A stretch of 64,000 nucleotides of DNA from Terriglobales bacterium (lineage in GTDB: Bacteria; Acidobacteriota; Terriglobia; Terriglobales; Acidobacteriaceae): contig DASRFG010000014.1 of the NCBI GenBank assembly GCA_035651655.1, positions 1 through 64,000 on the forward strand, given 5' to 3'. Made by a program: the position numbers and the translations under genes. The notes below the pieces were generated by a model that was not told where the DNA came from, did no database searches, and worked only from the letters and a program-made list of their open reading frames with translations. Positions 1-8,722 of this stretch are shown here, piece after piece; position 1 is the stretch's first letter; every line of letters begins with the position of its first letter.

Positions 1-87
1 CTCTGGATTTACCGTATTTAGTTGAGTACCAGCATTCCGCCGGTCTGGCGGAGCGACGGTTCTTGCGACTCCCGCGCGGAGGCCATC

Positions 88-297
88 ATGGCACCTCAAT
101 TAAGTTGTCCTATCTGTCATCGCACAACCATTGAGCCGCTGCTTGAGGATCTTGGAATCACCATAGACGCCTACGGCAACCTGAAAAAAGTTGGTGGGCT
201 CTCCACCTTCATGTGTACGGTGGAAAACCATATATTCTTCGTGCGTACATCCGATTTGGCACCGGAATACAGGCTAGAAGCAGCGAACCAAAGTTGA
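88..297 (+). CDS. Small zinc-ribbon-like protein
   Basis: A 69-residue protein. It opens with a CPIC pair and has a third Cys and a His further on (MCTVENH), so a small metal-binding knuckle is plausible. The reading frame runs upstream to a TTG at 22, but a GGAGG at 78-82, five bases before the ATG at 88, favours the shorter start. No function is recognised. It lies about 200 bases ahead of the DUF2934 gene on the same strand. Confidence in the ORF is moderate and in the metal binding low. Confidence 0.5.
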   Translation: MAPQLSCPICHRTTIEPLLEDLGITIDAYGNLKKVGGLSTFMCTVENHIFFVRTSDLAPEYRLEAANQS

Positions 298-499
298 GGC
301 TCTACTATGCTGAATGTGTCAGTTGTGGTTTGGACCAGCGTTGCCGTTTGGATGGTTATGGCGTTGGCAGCTCTACGAGAGGCAAGCCGGAACCGGCCTT
401 GCCCGCATGGCTGTTGCTAACCACGTGAGTGACGCTAGTTGCGTGGATGATTGTTTGGCGCGCTTGGCACTTAGGTTTTTCCCAAGTTTGGAGGCTACC

Positions 500-697
500 G
501 TGTCAAATTACCCGGGATCAAAAGGACAATCGGATAGGCCAGTCGCCTATCTGGATGGTACGCCGAGCACAGTTGAGCAAAAAGTGCGAGTCAGGGCCTA
601 CCAACTATACGAATACCATCGCGGGGTGGACGGTCGTGCCGAGCAAGACTGGCTAGAAGCCGAAGCTCAGGTGGTGGGAATAAAGCGAAGCTGGTAA
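500..697 (+). CDS. DUF2934 domain protein
   Basis: A 65-residue protein whose C-terminal half carries the pattern RVRAYQLYEYH...AEQDWLEAEAQV. This matches the DUF2934 family, short proteins common in soil bacteria and of unknown function. The GTG at 500 is preceded by GGAGG at 490-494 with a five-base spacer, so I chose it over an upstream start at 314 that would add an unconvincing Cys/Trp-rich N-terminus. The stretch 298-499 between this gene and the previous one holds nothing I can support. Confidence 0.65.
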   Translation: MSNYPGSKGQSDRPVAYLDGTPSTVEQKVRVRAYQLYEYHRGVDGRAEQDWLEAEAQVVGIKRSW

Positions 698-890
698 GGC
701 GCGCCCACGTCCGCCGCGAAAACCATACGGAGGCCAACGGCCTTCCCCATTACGCAGTTCGGCGCGCCTCTCGCGGATTACTTATTTCTCCGATCGAACC
801 CTTTTGATTGTGACTGTAGCTGGCCGAACATACTTCCTGGCGACTTTAAGTTATTCCCGCGCTCCCCACCGGCTTGTACTATGACCGCGT

Positions 891-1406
891 ATGCTTTCGT
901 CGCTTGATCTGTTGCTGCTGACCTCGATAGAAGAGGGGATAACGACTGTCTATCGCCTGCGTGAGGAAGCCGGACTTTCACCGGGTACCACTGTTCCGGC
1001 GCTGCGCCGGCTGGAGAAATCCCGCCTGATAAGAAAGGCCCCGGCGGCAAAGCGCAGCAAGGCGGAACTGGTGGTGACGATCACCGGCAAAAGAGAACTA
1101 GCCTCGGGGATGAAGGATCTCCTTAGTACTGCCGTTAAAGATCCGCCTCCGGAACTCGAAGCTGTGCTGCGGCTGTTCGCCATGGCCAGTTCGCGCGGCC
1201 TGGCTTCCCTGGCTAAGGCATTGCTCGGCGCCGCCAGTGAGGGACGAAAGACGCGCCTAGAGAAGCTAGCTGCCCTTAATAAAGGAAGAAGATCCCCGAA
1301 ATTAAGCGCCAAATATGCCAGTCTAGTGCGGCTGTGGGAGGTCGAGCGAATCAAGGCGGAGATTCGCCTCCTCGAGCGGTTGGCACCCAGCCCTCGGACC
1401 CGCTAG
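891..1406 (+). CDS. PadR/winged-helix type transcriptional regulator
   Basis: A 171-residue protein. Residues about 1-75 read as a winged helix: a first helix rich in Leu (SSLDLLLLTSIEEG), a recognition-helix segment (GTTVPALRRLEKSRLI), and a basic wing followed by VTITGKRELAS, as in PadR-like regulators. The remainder is helical and Lys/Arg rich, probably for dimerisation. No sensor domain is visible. It is convergent with the winged-helix/TolB gene to its right. Target and ligand are unknown. Confidence 0.6.
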   Translation: MLSSLDLLLLTSIEEGITTVYRLREEAGLSPGTTVPALRRLEKSRLIRKAPAAKRSKAELVVTITGKRELASGMKDLLSTAVKDPPPELEAVLRLFAMASSRGLASLAKALLGAASEGRKTRLEKLAALNKGRRSPKLSAKYASLVRLWEVERIKAEIRLLERLAPSPRTR

Positions 1407-1462
1407 CCTTTTTCCCAATCTCAGTAAAGGGTTGAACATTGGAGAACATCTCCCAATCTGGC

Positions 1463-1497
1463 GCCTGAGGTGCCGCCGTATGGCGGGCACCTCAGGC
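1463..1497. terminator. Inverted repeat between convergent genes
   Basis: A perfect 12-bp inverted repeat (GCCTGAGGTGCC at 1463-1474 and its complement at 1486-1497) lies between the convergent genes ending at 1406 and 1697. There is no U-tract after it on the plus strand, so it is a transcript-end hairpin candidate and not a canonical intrinsic terminator. The rest of 1407-1696 shows nothing else. Confidence 0.35.
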
Positions 1498-1696
1498 CGA
1501 AAGATTTCACCGCGGAGCCGCGATTACTGTTGCGAGATCTCCCTCTCACTCGTCAGGATTACTGGTGAGAAGGGCTGTTCTCAACACCAATGTCCGCGAA
1601 CCCAGTTCTTACCTGAGTAGCCCGGCCCTTTGCCGCGATCGGTTCCGAATCCACCCACTTGCAACCTGGCCAATTCCGCAGAGACGCGCGAGTGAC

Positions 1697-3841
1697 TTAC
1701 GGCGCTTGCCAATCGAGGGCGTAGATTTCCTTGCTTCCGGTGTCGCGGACTAGCAACGGCGAATCATCGGGCGTCAGCCCTGTCCATGATCCCAGATCTC
1801 CCGAGTACCGTCGCATTTCCTTGAGGCTGACCAGCCGCTCCACCTTATGGTCTGAAATCCGGACGCGAAAAACGTTAGCGTCCTGGGTGAAGGTTGTGTC
1901 GAAGTAAATGTATTGCCCATCGTGCGACCAACTGGGATATCCCATGGGCACCTTCACTAGTTGTTCCCATTGCTGGCGGACCCGATCGAATAACATCAAG
2001 GTGCCCGAGTCGTTTGTAAGCGCCGCAATGTACCTCCCGTCAGGGGACCAGCGCGGGGAGAAAAATTGTTTTGCTCCCGGCAGGGGAGAGATTTTTCCGG
2101 TGACCGAATCAAGGATCACAATGCCCGGCCCGGTCGGCATACTACTGGGCGAGCCCGCCTCGTTCAAAGTCAACACAATTGACTTACCATCGGCTGACCA
2201 TCCGGGATCATATCCAGCTTCCGCGCCGGGGATCAGCTCGCGCAGCCCCGGGCCATCGCTGGAGATCAGGTACGCACGCCATCCGGTTTTCAAGGTTGTG
2301 CCCATGAATACGATTCGTTTTCCGTCAGGCGACCATCGGGGCAACGCTGCCGTCATCGGATCGAATGTAAGTTGAAGCCGCTGGCTGCCGTCCACTCGGC
2401 TCCGCCAAAGCTGACCCTCCGGGACGGAGATGTACGCGACCCACTTTCCATCAGCCGAAAAGGCCAGGTCGGTTGCCGATATGCCGCCAAAATAAGGTGC
2501 GAAGCCAGACTTGCTGTCGTAACGCACCAGCTCGCCACGCGGTTGGGACCCGACCGCGAAAATCCGCCTGCCGTCCTTGCTGGCTACGGGAGAATTGAAA
2601 TCTAGTGGGCCATTCGTCAACTGCACAGGTTTGGGTTCTCTACTGAGCCAAGCTGATTTCTCGGCCAAGGCCCACAAACTGGTCCGACCATCTCGAAAGC
2701 TCTGAAAAAGGAAGTACTTCCCATCGGGAGTCCAGTTGCCGCAACATTCACGAGGGTTACTGTTCCAACCGGGGAGTAATGGATGCAAATCGGTTCCATC
2801 ACGACGCATTTCCCAAATTGCGCTGGCGCCATTTCTCGGATCGACCACATCGAAGCGAAGTCTCCCGCCATCGGGTGAAACACGAATCCCAAAAACCTGG
2901 CTGCCGACAGTCGCCAGCTTCCGTGGTTCGCTGCCGTCACTCTTCGCCACATAAATCTCCGGTCCTTTGGAGAACAACAGTCGGCTCCCATCGGGCGACC
3001 AAGTTGCCGAGTCGATGACGAAGTCACCGAGCCTGCGTGCCGCCCCGCTAGGCAAGGGTAAAGACCACAGCTCCATGCCTTGGGCTGTGTAGCGAAATAC
3101 TCCTAACAGAAGTGCAGAGCCGTTCGGAGCGACGCTAAAAGGACCAGCATTCTCGAAAGGAGTTGCCAACACGCTTGTCTCGCCACCTGCGACCGATACC
3201 TGGCTGGCCACAGCACGATCACCTTGCAACTCAGCAAAGTACAGTCGTTCGGCGTCGGTGGAGACAAGGCCCTTTCCCCGCGCATCGTGCGTGATCTGCG
3301 TGTAGCCCAGGATAGTCGGCTGCCGGGAAGGAGCGAGCCAGTACGCGGCCGCCCCCACGATGAAGAGGAGTAAGAGGATCGCTAGGTAAAAAATTGAACG
3401 TTTTCGCCGAGTCGAAACATCAGACGCAGCCCGACTCGACATCGGTTCGGCGGACGCCGCTGACAGCGAACCGATCTCAACGAGCGGAATCTGTTCAGGG
3501 TTTGGGGCTCCGCTTACCGGCGCGATGAATCGATATCCGCGACGGTACAATGTCTCAACAAACCGCGGATTTTCTGAGTCGTCATTGAGCGCCTGCCGCA
3601 GTTTCTTGACCGCACTGTTTAAGCTTAGGTCAAAGTCAACGAATGTGTCTCCGGGCCAAAGTGTTCTCTGCAGCTCGTCCCGAGTGACAATAGCGCCCGG
3701 CCGCCCCACTAACATGGCAAGGATCTGGAACGGTTGCTCCTGCAGTTTGATTCTCACGCCGGACTTGCGCAGCTCGCGTGCGTCCAGGTCGAGTTCAAAG
3801 AGTCCAAATCGAACCACTCTACTAGTGGCGGCCTGGGCCAT
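1697..3841 (-). CDS. Winged-helix (OmpR/CadC type) membrane protein with TolB-like propeller
   Basis: A 714-residue protein. Residues about 8-108 form an OmpR/PhoB-type winged helix (FGLFELDLDARELRKSG ... TRDELQRTLWPGDTFVDFD ... VKKLRQALNDD ... ETLYRRGYRF). A single membrane segment follows at about 149-170. The rest is a chain of PD40/TolB-like blades with repeated WSPDGKxI patterns. This is the CadC/ToxR layout: cytoplasmic DNA binding, with a periplasmic propeller as probable sensor or protein-binding part. Such proteins are numerous in Acidobacteriota. No receiver domain is present, so it is not phosphorylated like a classical response regulator. It is divergent from the small exported protein at 4095, with a shared 250-base promoter region. 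Confidence 0.85.
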   Translation of the reverse strand: MAQAATSRVVRFGLFELDLDARELRKSGVRIKLQEQPFQILAMLVGRPGAIVTRDELQRTLWPGDTFVDFDLSLNSAVKKLRQALNDDSENPRFVETLYRRGYRFIAPVSGAPNPEQIPLVEIGSLSAASAEPMSSRAASDVSTRRKRSIFYLAILLLLFIVGAAAYWLAPSRQPTILGYTQITHDARGKGLVSTDAERLYFAELQGDRAVASQVSVAGGETSVLATPFENAGPFSVAPNGSALLLGVFRYTAQGMELWSLPLPSGAARRLGDFVIDSATWSPDGSRLLFSKGPEIYVAKSDGSEPRKLATVGSQVFGIRVSPDGGRLRFDVVDPRNGASAIWEMRRDGTDLHPLLPGWNSNPRECCGNWTPDGKYFLFQSFRDGRTSLWALAEKSAWLSREPKPVQLTNGPLDFNSPVASKDGRRIFAVGSQPRGELVRYDSKSGFAPYFGGISATDLAFSADGKWVAYISVPEGQLWRSRVDGSQRLQLTFDPMTAALPRWSPDGKRIVFMGTTLKTGWRAYLISSDGPGLRELIPGAEAGYDPGWSADGKSIVLTLNEAGSPSSMPTGPGIVILDSVTGKISPLPGAKQFFSPRWSPDGRYIAALTNDSGTLMLFDRVRQQWEQLVKVPMGYPSWSHDGQYIYFDTTFTQDANVFRVRISDHKVERLVSLKEMRRYSGDLGSWTGLTPDDSPLLVRDTGSKEIYALDWQAP

Positions 3842-4094
3842 CTTCCCTCACCCCCTTTGATTCAGAAAGTTTACACCTCATTGCCCTTCGCACACATTGG
3901 ACGTCTCAGGTCACATTCTGTTTATATCCCATTCTTTTCAATAAATTAGCTGGCCTTATTTATTCCTAGCCCAAACCATTGGTCATCCATTGTTCTGCCT
4001 ACTGCGTGCGCCGAAAGTTGCACCTGCAAGCCGCAAAAAGCGGCCAGGGCGGGAGGATCCAAACCGCCGGCAATAAGAAACAAGGAGAAATCGA

Positions 4095-4508
4095 ATGAAA
4101 AAGCAAACTCTGATCGTCGCAAGCTTCTGTCTGGTATTTGGGTTGGTTTCGGCTCACGCTCAGGCAGGTGGTATCCAAGCGAACGTCCCATTCAGCTTCG
4201 CCGCCTCCGGCAAGACTTTTCCCGCCGGCGAATACACGATGATCGCGACCCCGCACCAGGTCAAAATCCAGGATGCCAACGGTAAAACGGTGGCTATGAT
4301 TTTGGCCAATGAAGTGTCAGGCCGCACTGGTGGCGCGAACGGGCGGATCATCTTTCACTGCTACCGCGAGGGCTGTTTCCTCTCGGAACTCTGGTCACCG
4401 GTACAGGAAAACGGGAAGCAGTTGCTCGTGTCCCGGACCGAGGCAAGGTTGGCGATGGAGGAACGCGGAAATTACTTCGCAGTTATGGGAGGGAAGCCGC
4501 AGAAGTAG
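4095..4508 (+). CDS. Small exported protein, function unknown
   Basis: A 137-residue protein with a clear Sec signal (MKKQTLIVASFCLVFGLVSAHAQA). The mature part begins with NVPFSFAASGKTFPAGEYTM, a pattern seen in short exported acidobacterial proteins of unknown role. An AAGGAGAAATCG ribosome site directly precedes the ATG. A predicted beta-rich mature domain with two Cys (about residues 91 and 96) could form a disulfide. No function can be assigned. The downstream 225 bases up to the CPBP pseudogene hold no gene I can support. Confidence 0.7.
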   Translation: MKKQTLIVASFCLVFGLVSAHAQAGGIQANVPFSFAASGKTFPAGEYTMIATPHQVKIQDANGKTVAMILANEVSGRTGGANGRIIFHCYREGCFLSELWSPVQENGKQLLVSRTEARLAMEERGNYFAVMGGKPQK

Positions 4509-4733
4509 ATTCACAGTGGTGGGCACTGCGCCGACCCGCACCGAAATGCCGATATTCCTCGCGGCAACCACCATGTCCGGGATGGAAAAGGAGTCTTGCG
4601 TAGCATCTCAGCGGCAAGGCTCCTCCCGGAATGCCGAACTGCTACGGAGGTCAGGTGCGTAACTCAGAAGAAAGCGCTGGCGTAAATTCTTGTCCTCTAC
4701 ATCAGAAAAACGATTGAACTTAGGAGGAAGCGC

Positions 4734-5536
4734 GTGAGAGATCGCTTGCGGCGATTTTTTGTCAGGGATGATTCTGAGTATGTTGCCCTAGTGGAGAAGT
4801 ATCAGGCCAAATCAGTTGCTTCGAAGGTCTTCTATTTGTTCTTTCACCTGCTGCCGGGATTGCTGGTTTACGTCATCATCAATGTACTCCCAGTTCATAG
4901 CGCCGCACTTAAGATTACTGGCTTATCGGACTCGATGCTGCAAGGTTCTGCAGTGCTGGCAATGTTTTTCACCTGGCACTTGATAATGCCGTTTCTGGTT
5001 CTTGGTCTAGCGGACAAGCTCTCGTTCCGCGAGTCAATCAGCTTTCTAAGCTTGCACCAGTTTGACACTAAAGGTTTCTTTATTGTCCTGCCTGTTGTCT
5101 TCGCGGTCTTCACGATCGGCTCATTGCCGTATATGAATACGCCTTTCCGCTGCTCACCTCTTGGATAGAGTCGATTCCGGGCTTGAATCCCCCGCATACA
5201 GCATTTATCGAGACCCCAGTGCGGTCTACAGCCTGTTTCCCGCATGGTTGGTTGCGGTTGCGCTGGTGGGCAATTTCTTGTGTGAGGAAATCTACTTTCG
5301 GGGATACCTGCTGAAGAAGGTGGGCTTCCTCGGCTCATGGGCTTGGGTCGTCAACTCTCTACTGATGGCTCTGTACCATGTTTGGCAGGCACCTACAACC
5401 TGGGCACTGATCCGGACCGGCGTTGGCCTTCGGGTTGCTCATGCAGTGACGCAAGAATCTCTATCCGCTTATTGCCTTTCATTTTCTGATCAATATTGTC
5501 CGGGGCGCAATCATTGGTGCGGTTCTAGCAAACTGA
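4734..5536 (+). pseudogene. CPBP family intramembrane metalloprotease, multiply frameshifted
   Basis: The intact family member would be an Abi/CPBP (Rce1-like) membrane protease. The first ~130 codons from the GTG at 4734 (GGAGG upstream) encode the N-terminal membrane helices in one frame. The reading then moves to a second frame near 5131 (YEYAFPLLTSWIESIPGLN). Near 5210-5220 it moves to a third frame carrying the catalytic motifs CEEIYFRGYLL and LLMALYHVWQAP. Near 5420 it shifts again to LAFGLLMQ, a TGA stop at 5447-5449, then RKNLYPLIAFHFLINIV up to the TGA at 5534. Three frameshifts and one nonsense codon in about 320 bases mean it cannot be functional as read. Neighbouring genes are intact, which argues against general sequencing error. 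It lies beside the integrase remnant. Confidence 0.8.
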
Positions 5537-6045
5537 GGTGTCGTCGTGGCAGTCGTGCCGCGTGCCATGTATAGGATTACAGTTGATAATGTATGGTCCG
5601 CGGCGCGACTGCAAGAAGAAGAAGTCAAAGAACGAAATTCAGTCTGCGCAAATGTATCCGGGCTCTTTGTGGAGATGGTCTCCGGGCCATGATGAGTTCC
5701 GTGCGTGCCTGTCCTGGTAAATCCCCCGGTCGTTGAAGACCATTTTTCGACCCAGGTCCTCAGGTACGCGGTTTGACTGTTCTTTCGTCCTGGCTGTTCT
5801 CCTCTGCAGACCTATTGGGTGAGCTCTGTTCGCTCACGGAACAACGCAGCAGAGCGGGGAGCCTCGCGCGGTACGGGAATATACCGCGGCCATCAGACGC
5901 CGGTCACGATGCGGGTCCGTACGGGGCTGCCCGTGCTGAGTCACACCTCTCCCGGCCCCGCGCCACAAGTCGGACGAAGGAAAGCCTGTGCCTGTTTACG
6001 GTAAGGCCACGTCCCAAAATGATAGTTAAACTAATGGAAATATAT
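5537..6045. other. Intergenic stretch without a supported gene
   Basis: About 500 bases between the decayed protease gene and the XRE regulator. A 41-codon ORF (ATG 5567 to TGA 5692) has no family resemblance I recognise. The reading frame of the XRE gene stays open back to 5773, but the extra residues are low-complexity and lack a ribosome site. The last ~35 bases become strongly A/T-rich, unlike the surroundings. Confidence 0.4.
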
Positions 6046-6624
6046 ATGCTTAATAGTTATAATATTACCGTGAATACAGATTTTACTTGGCACGAAATTG
6101 GGTATCGGATCCGGGCCTGGCGCTGCGCTGCGGGCATGACCCAGCAGGCGCTTGCCAAAGCGGCGAAGATGAGCCAACCGGGTTTGGCCCGCATTGAGAA
6201 CGGGACGGTGAACCCGCAACTGGACACCTTGCAAAAGATAGCAACAGTCCTCGGCCGCAGCCTGCGCGAATTATTCTGCGGTCGACAGGAGACGCGCACG
6301 GCTGCTATCGGTGGACTCTTGCAGAGAGCACGGCTGATCGCCGAATCGCAGGATGCAATCGCGTTATCCACCTTCACCAGTGGACTGATCGCAGCCGAGG
6401 CGCTGTTGAGCCGAAAAAGATGCGTTGTAAAGCGCAATATGGAAGTTCCAGAACTGCTGTTTTCGCCGGAGGCCCCGATCGTGAGGACCGTCGCTGGTAG
6501 CGAACGCAAAGGATCGTCCGCTCCGCACGCTCGGGCAGCTTTCCGCCAATCACAGTCACGGCGCACTATAGCAGCCAGAACATCGAAGCCGCGATCCAGG
6601 CAGCCACGCCGCGATGGTCCATAA
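6046..6624 (+). CDS. XRE family helix-turn-helix regulator
   Basis: A protein of 192 residues from the ATG at 6046 (other in-frame ATGs at 6034 and 6019). An HTH_3/XRE domain occupies about residues 15-75 (IGYRIRAWRCAAGMTQQALA, then MSQPGLARIENGTVNPQLDTLQKIATVLG). The remainder is basic and poorly conserved, ending in Arg/Ser-rich sequence. Start choice is uncertain because no strong Shine-Dalgarno is seen, only GGAAA five bases before 6046. It stands directly ahead of an excisionase-like gene and an integrase, so it probably controls that mobile element. Confidence 0.65.
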   Translation: MLNSYNITVNTDFTWHEIGYRIRAWRCAAGMTQQALAKAAKMSQPGLARIENGTVNPQLDTLQKIATVLGRSLRELFCGRQETRTAAIGGLLQRARLIAESQDAIALSTFTSGLIAAEALLSRKRCVVKRNMEVPELLFSPEAPIVRTVAGSERKGSSAPHARAAFRQSQSRRTIAARTSKPRSRQPRRDGP

Positions 6625-6673
6625 GGGGGTGGAGGGTTTTTGGAACGCTTGGTCGTGCAACCGGAGTGGGGCC

Positions 6674-6913
6674 ATGTTGAAGTCCAGCCGCAAGGCAGCT
6701 CGACGCGAAGTCCGCGGGCGGCAATCCAGGCAGTCAGAAGGCGCCGGCTTCGACCTAATCACCCCCCAAGAACTCGCGGATATTCTGCGAGTGCACAAAA
6801 ATTGGGTGTACGGCCATCAAAGTGAGCTCCCCACCATCCGCTTGGGGCGCTACATCAGGTTTCGCCGTCGCGACATACACCGCATGCTCGAAGCCAGGGT
6901 CTCTTGCCTTTAG
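6674..6913 (+). CDS. Excisionase-like helix-turn-helix protein
   Basis: A 79-residue protein from the ATG at 6674, preceded by GGAG seven bases away; an upstream in-frame ATG at 6614 lacks a ribosome site. The C-terminal half has the HTH_17/MerR-like pattern LITPQELADILRVHKNWVYG ... LPTIRLGRYIRFRRRDI, the winged helix of excisionase and phage-type DNA-binding proteins. It sits 50 bases before the tyrosine recombinase, consistent with a directionality factor. The N-terminal ~30 residues are basic and unstructured. Confidence 0.65.
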   Translation: MLKSSRKAARREVRGRQSRQSEGAGFDLITPQELADILRVHKNWVYGHQSELPTIRLGRYIRFRRRDIHRMLEARVSCL

Positions 6914-6966
6914 CGCTATTTGCTGGTACTCATAGCCCACGGTTGAAGCACCACGGAAGGAGAATC

Positions 6967-8148
6967 GTGGTGCGAGTGCGTTATCAGAGGCCCGAGGTCA
7001 AAGACCTTGGGAATAAATGGAAGCTATGGTACTGGGACTACAGCTCGGTTGCTCGGCGCAGACGTTCGAGATCCTGGTCAAAAAACGCGGTGCCCGCCCG
7101 TCGCGATGCACAGCGCTTAGCTGACCAGTTCATGAAGTCCATCAACGAACACAACAATGACCCTACTTTTTGCCAAGCTGCAGAGGACACGTATGGGGCG
7201 CTGGTCCGGATGTGCGGAGAGAAAACCTGGCCGCATCTCAAAAACTCCACCCGACAGAGCTATGACTTCTTCAACGCTAGCTACCTGCTCCCGATTTGGG
7301 GAAGGGCTCCGTTGAGCAAGATCAGGACGGTGCACTTGCAGGACTACTTCAACTCGTTTTCACCCCGGCTATCGCCAAAAACCATCCGCCTGATGCATGG
7401 CTGCATGCGCGCGACCATCAATCAGGGGAAAGCCTGGGGACTGATCGACCGCAATCCAGCGGTAGGTGTAAAGCTTCCCCGGAAGAAGGCGCGAAAGCCT
7501 CCGGTGTTGCTCGAAAAGAGGGACATCCAACGCTTCCTTCGTGCCCTGCCCGAGCCCTCGCGTTCAATATGCACATTAATAGCGTGCGGCTCTTTGCGAC
7601 CAGGCGAAATTCTCGCTCTGCGCCGTAAGCGAGTGCTGCGGGATCGCATCCAGGTTGTCGAGCGAATTTACGAGGGCGAGTTCGACGAGGTCAAGACCGA
7701 GGCGGGCGTGCGGGACGTGCCGCTTGATCGCCAGGGCCACATGCGCGCGGTGCTGCAGAGAGCTTTGAACTCGTCTCGTTTTCGCGGGGCCGACGACTTG
7801 GTTTTCTGCAACCGTAACGGCGGGCCGCTTAACCGCCGAAACCTACTTCGACGCCAACTGAAACCAACAGCTCGCAGACTGGGACTGCCGGGAAGCATCG
7901 ATTTCCGCAGTTTCCGCACCATGCATGCCAGTCTCATGCTGCGCAACGGTACACGACCTGAAGTGGTGCGCGACAACATGGGCCAGGCCAACATCGATAC
8001 CACCCAGAACATTTACGGTAAGACCTGGTGGGGGGAGCGCGTTGAGGCCGTGTCGCGCACCTCGGATTCCATCTTTGGAAAATTCTCCGCGGTTCGGCGA
8101 AGCAAGGTGCCGCAACCACGGTCGCGTGGACGTCAGCGGAATCTGTAA
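6967..8148 (+). CDS. Tyrosine recombinase/integrase with altered active-site residues
   Basis: A 393-residue protein from the GTG at 6967 (AAGGAG at 6957-6962); the frame stays open back to a TTG at 6904. A SAM-like core-binding domain lies at about residues 65-170 and the catalytic domain at about 180-365. Visible catalytic positions are Arg211 (SLRPGEILAL), Lys243 (VKTEAGVRDVPL), Arg317 and Tyr350 (TTQNIYGK). The first His of the HxxR box is Arg314 (FRSFRTMHA), and the second conserved His (LGH) is Gln340 (NMGQANIDTT). These substitutions are unusual and could reduce activity. The gene ends 70 bases from the 3' end of tRNA-Pro, the usual position of an integrase at a tRNA attachment site. 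Confidence 0.85.
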   Translation: MVRVRYQRPEVKDLGNKWKLWYWDYSSVARRRRSRSWSKNAVPARRDAQRLADQFMKSINEHNNDPTFCQAAEDTYGALVRMCGEKTWPHLKNSTRQSYDFFNASYLLPIWGRAPLSKIRTVHLQDYFNSFSPRLSPKTIRLMHGCMRATINQGKAWGLIDRNPAVGVKLPRKKARKPPVLLEKRDIQRFLRALPEPSRSICTLIACGSLRPGEILALRRKRVLRDRIQVVERIYEGEFDEVKTEAGVRDVPLDRQGHMRAVLQRALNSSRFRGADDLVFCNRNGGPLNRRNLLRRQLKPTARRLGLPGSIDFRSFRTMHASLMLRNGTRPEVVRDNMGQANIDTTQNIYGKTWWGERVEAVSRTSDSIFGKFSAVRRSKVPQPRSRGRQRNL

Positions 8149-8218
8149 CAACGGAGCGCAATGGGCACCCCTTTGGGAACCCCAAGAGCATGCCGGATGT
8201 AGCAAACCTCAAAAACAT

Positions 8219-8295
<77 letters not shown>

Positions 8296-8371
8296 ACGTC
8301 AGGCAGGAACAACGTTTCCGGGCAGAATCAGAGCGATCGGCCAGAGCGATTGGCGAAACGTTTCGACTGAA

Positions 8372-8377
8372 ATTATA
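8372..8377 (-). promoter_or_regulatory. Candidate -10 box for tRNA-Pro
   Basis: TATAAT on the minus strand, about 77 bases upstream of the tRNA 5' end. The -35 region is poor and falls inside the 12-base tandem repeat. A perfect 12-bp palindrome (CGAAACGTTTCG, 8354-8365) lies between this box and the tRNA. Confidence 0.35.
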
Positions 8378-8393
8378 GCATTCGCATCTTTGG

Positions 8394-8453
8394 ACTCTGC
8401 CGCGAACTCTGCCCCGAACTCTGCCGCGAACTCTGCCCCGAACTCTGCCGCAG
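8394..8453. repeat. Tandem 12-base repeat, five copies
   Basis: Five head-to-tail copies of ACTCTGCCGCGA / ACTCTGCCCCGA, alternating strictly between the G and C variant at the ninth base; the fifth copy ends CAG. Twelve bases is a multiple of three, but no ORF with a ribosome site runs through it. It abuts the likely -35 region of the tRNA-Pro promoter. Confidence 0.85.
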
Positions 8454-8722
8454 CTAATTGCCAGAATCAGATGTGTGCGAACCTTTCCCAGCCTTGCTAG
8501 TCGTCGCTTGAATGCCGTTCGTGAGACCGAGGCGACACGCTCTTCCCTGGAATCCTATTGACTGTCGAAGGCTTCATCGCGATGGCGTGTGGCACGAGCG
8601 CCGTTTAAGCAAATGGTCCTACATCGGAAGTCGCACAGAACCGGCCACCTTAAGCTGCTCGCGCATCGAAATGAAGGCCATAGGAATCAAAGGTATCGAA
8701 CCTTGGTACCCATCAGGAGGAA
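8454..8722. other. Intergenic region ahead of the efflux operon
   Basis: No gene with a ribosome site and family resemblance is seen here. The open frame 8512-8745 has no recognisable features. The stretch must contain the promoter of the tolC-emrA-emrB operon, but I see no clear -35/-10 pair or regulator site. Confidence 0.4.

Noticed and set aside
950-1354. 134-codon ORF on the minus strand opposite the winged-helix regulator
   Set aside because: Full overlap with a protein of recognisable fold; its own translation is Arg/Ser-rich, without family features or ribosome site.
5773-6045. Upstream extension of the XRE regulator frame
   Set aside because: The extra ~90 residues are low-complexity and there is no ribosome site; the domain starts well after the AT-rich ATG cluster.
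8394-8453. Short repeats considered as a CRISPR array
   Set aside because: Units are 12 bases, contiguous and without spacers, and no cas gene is in the window.
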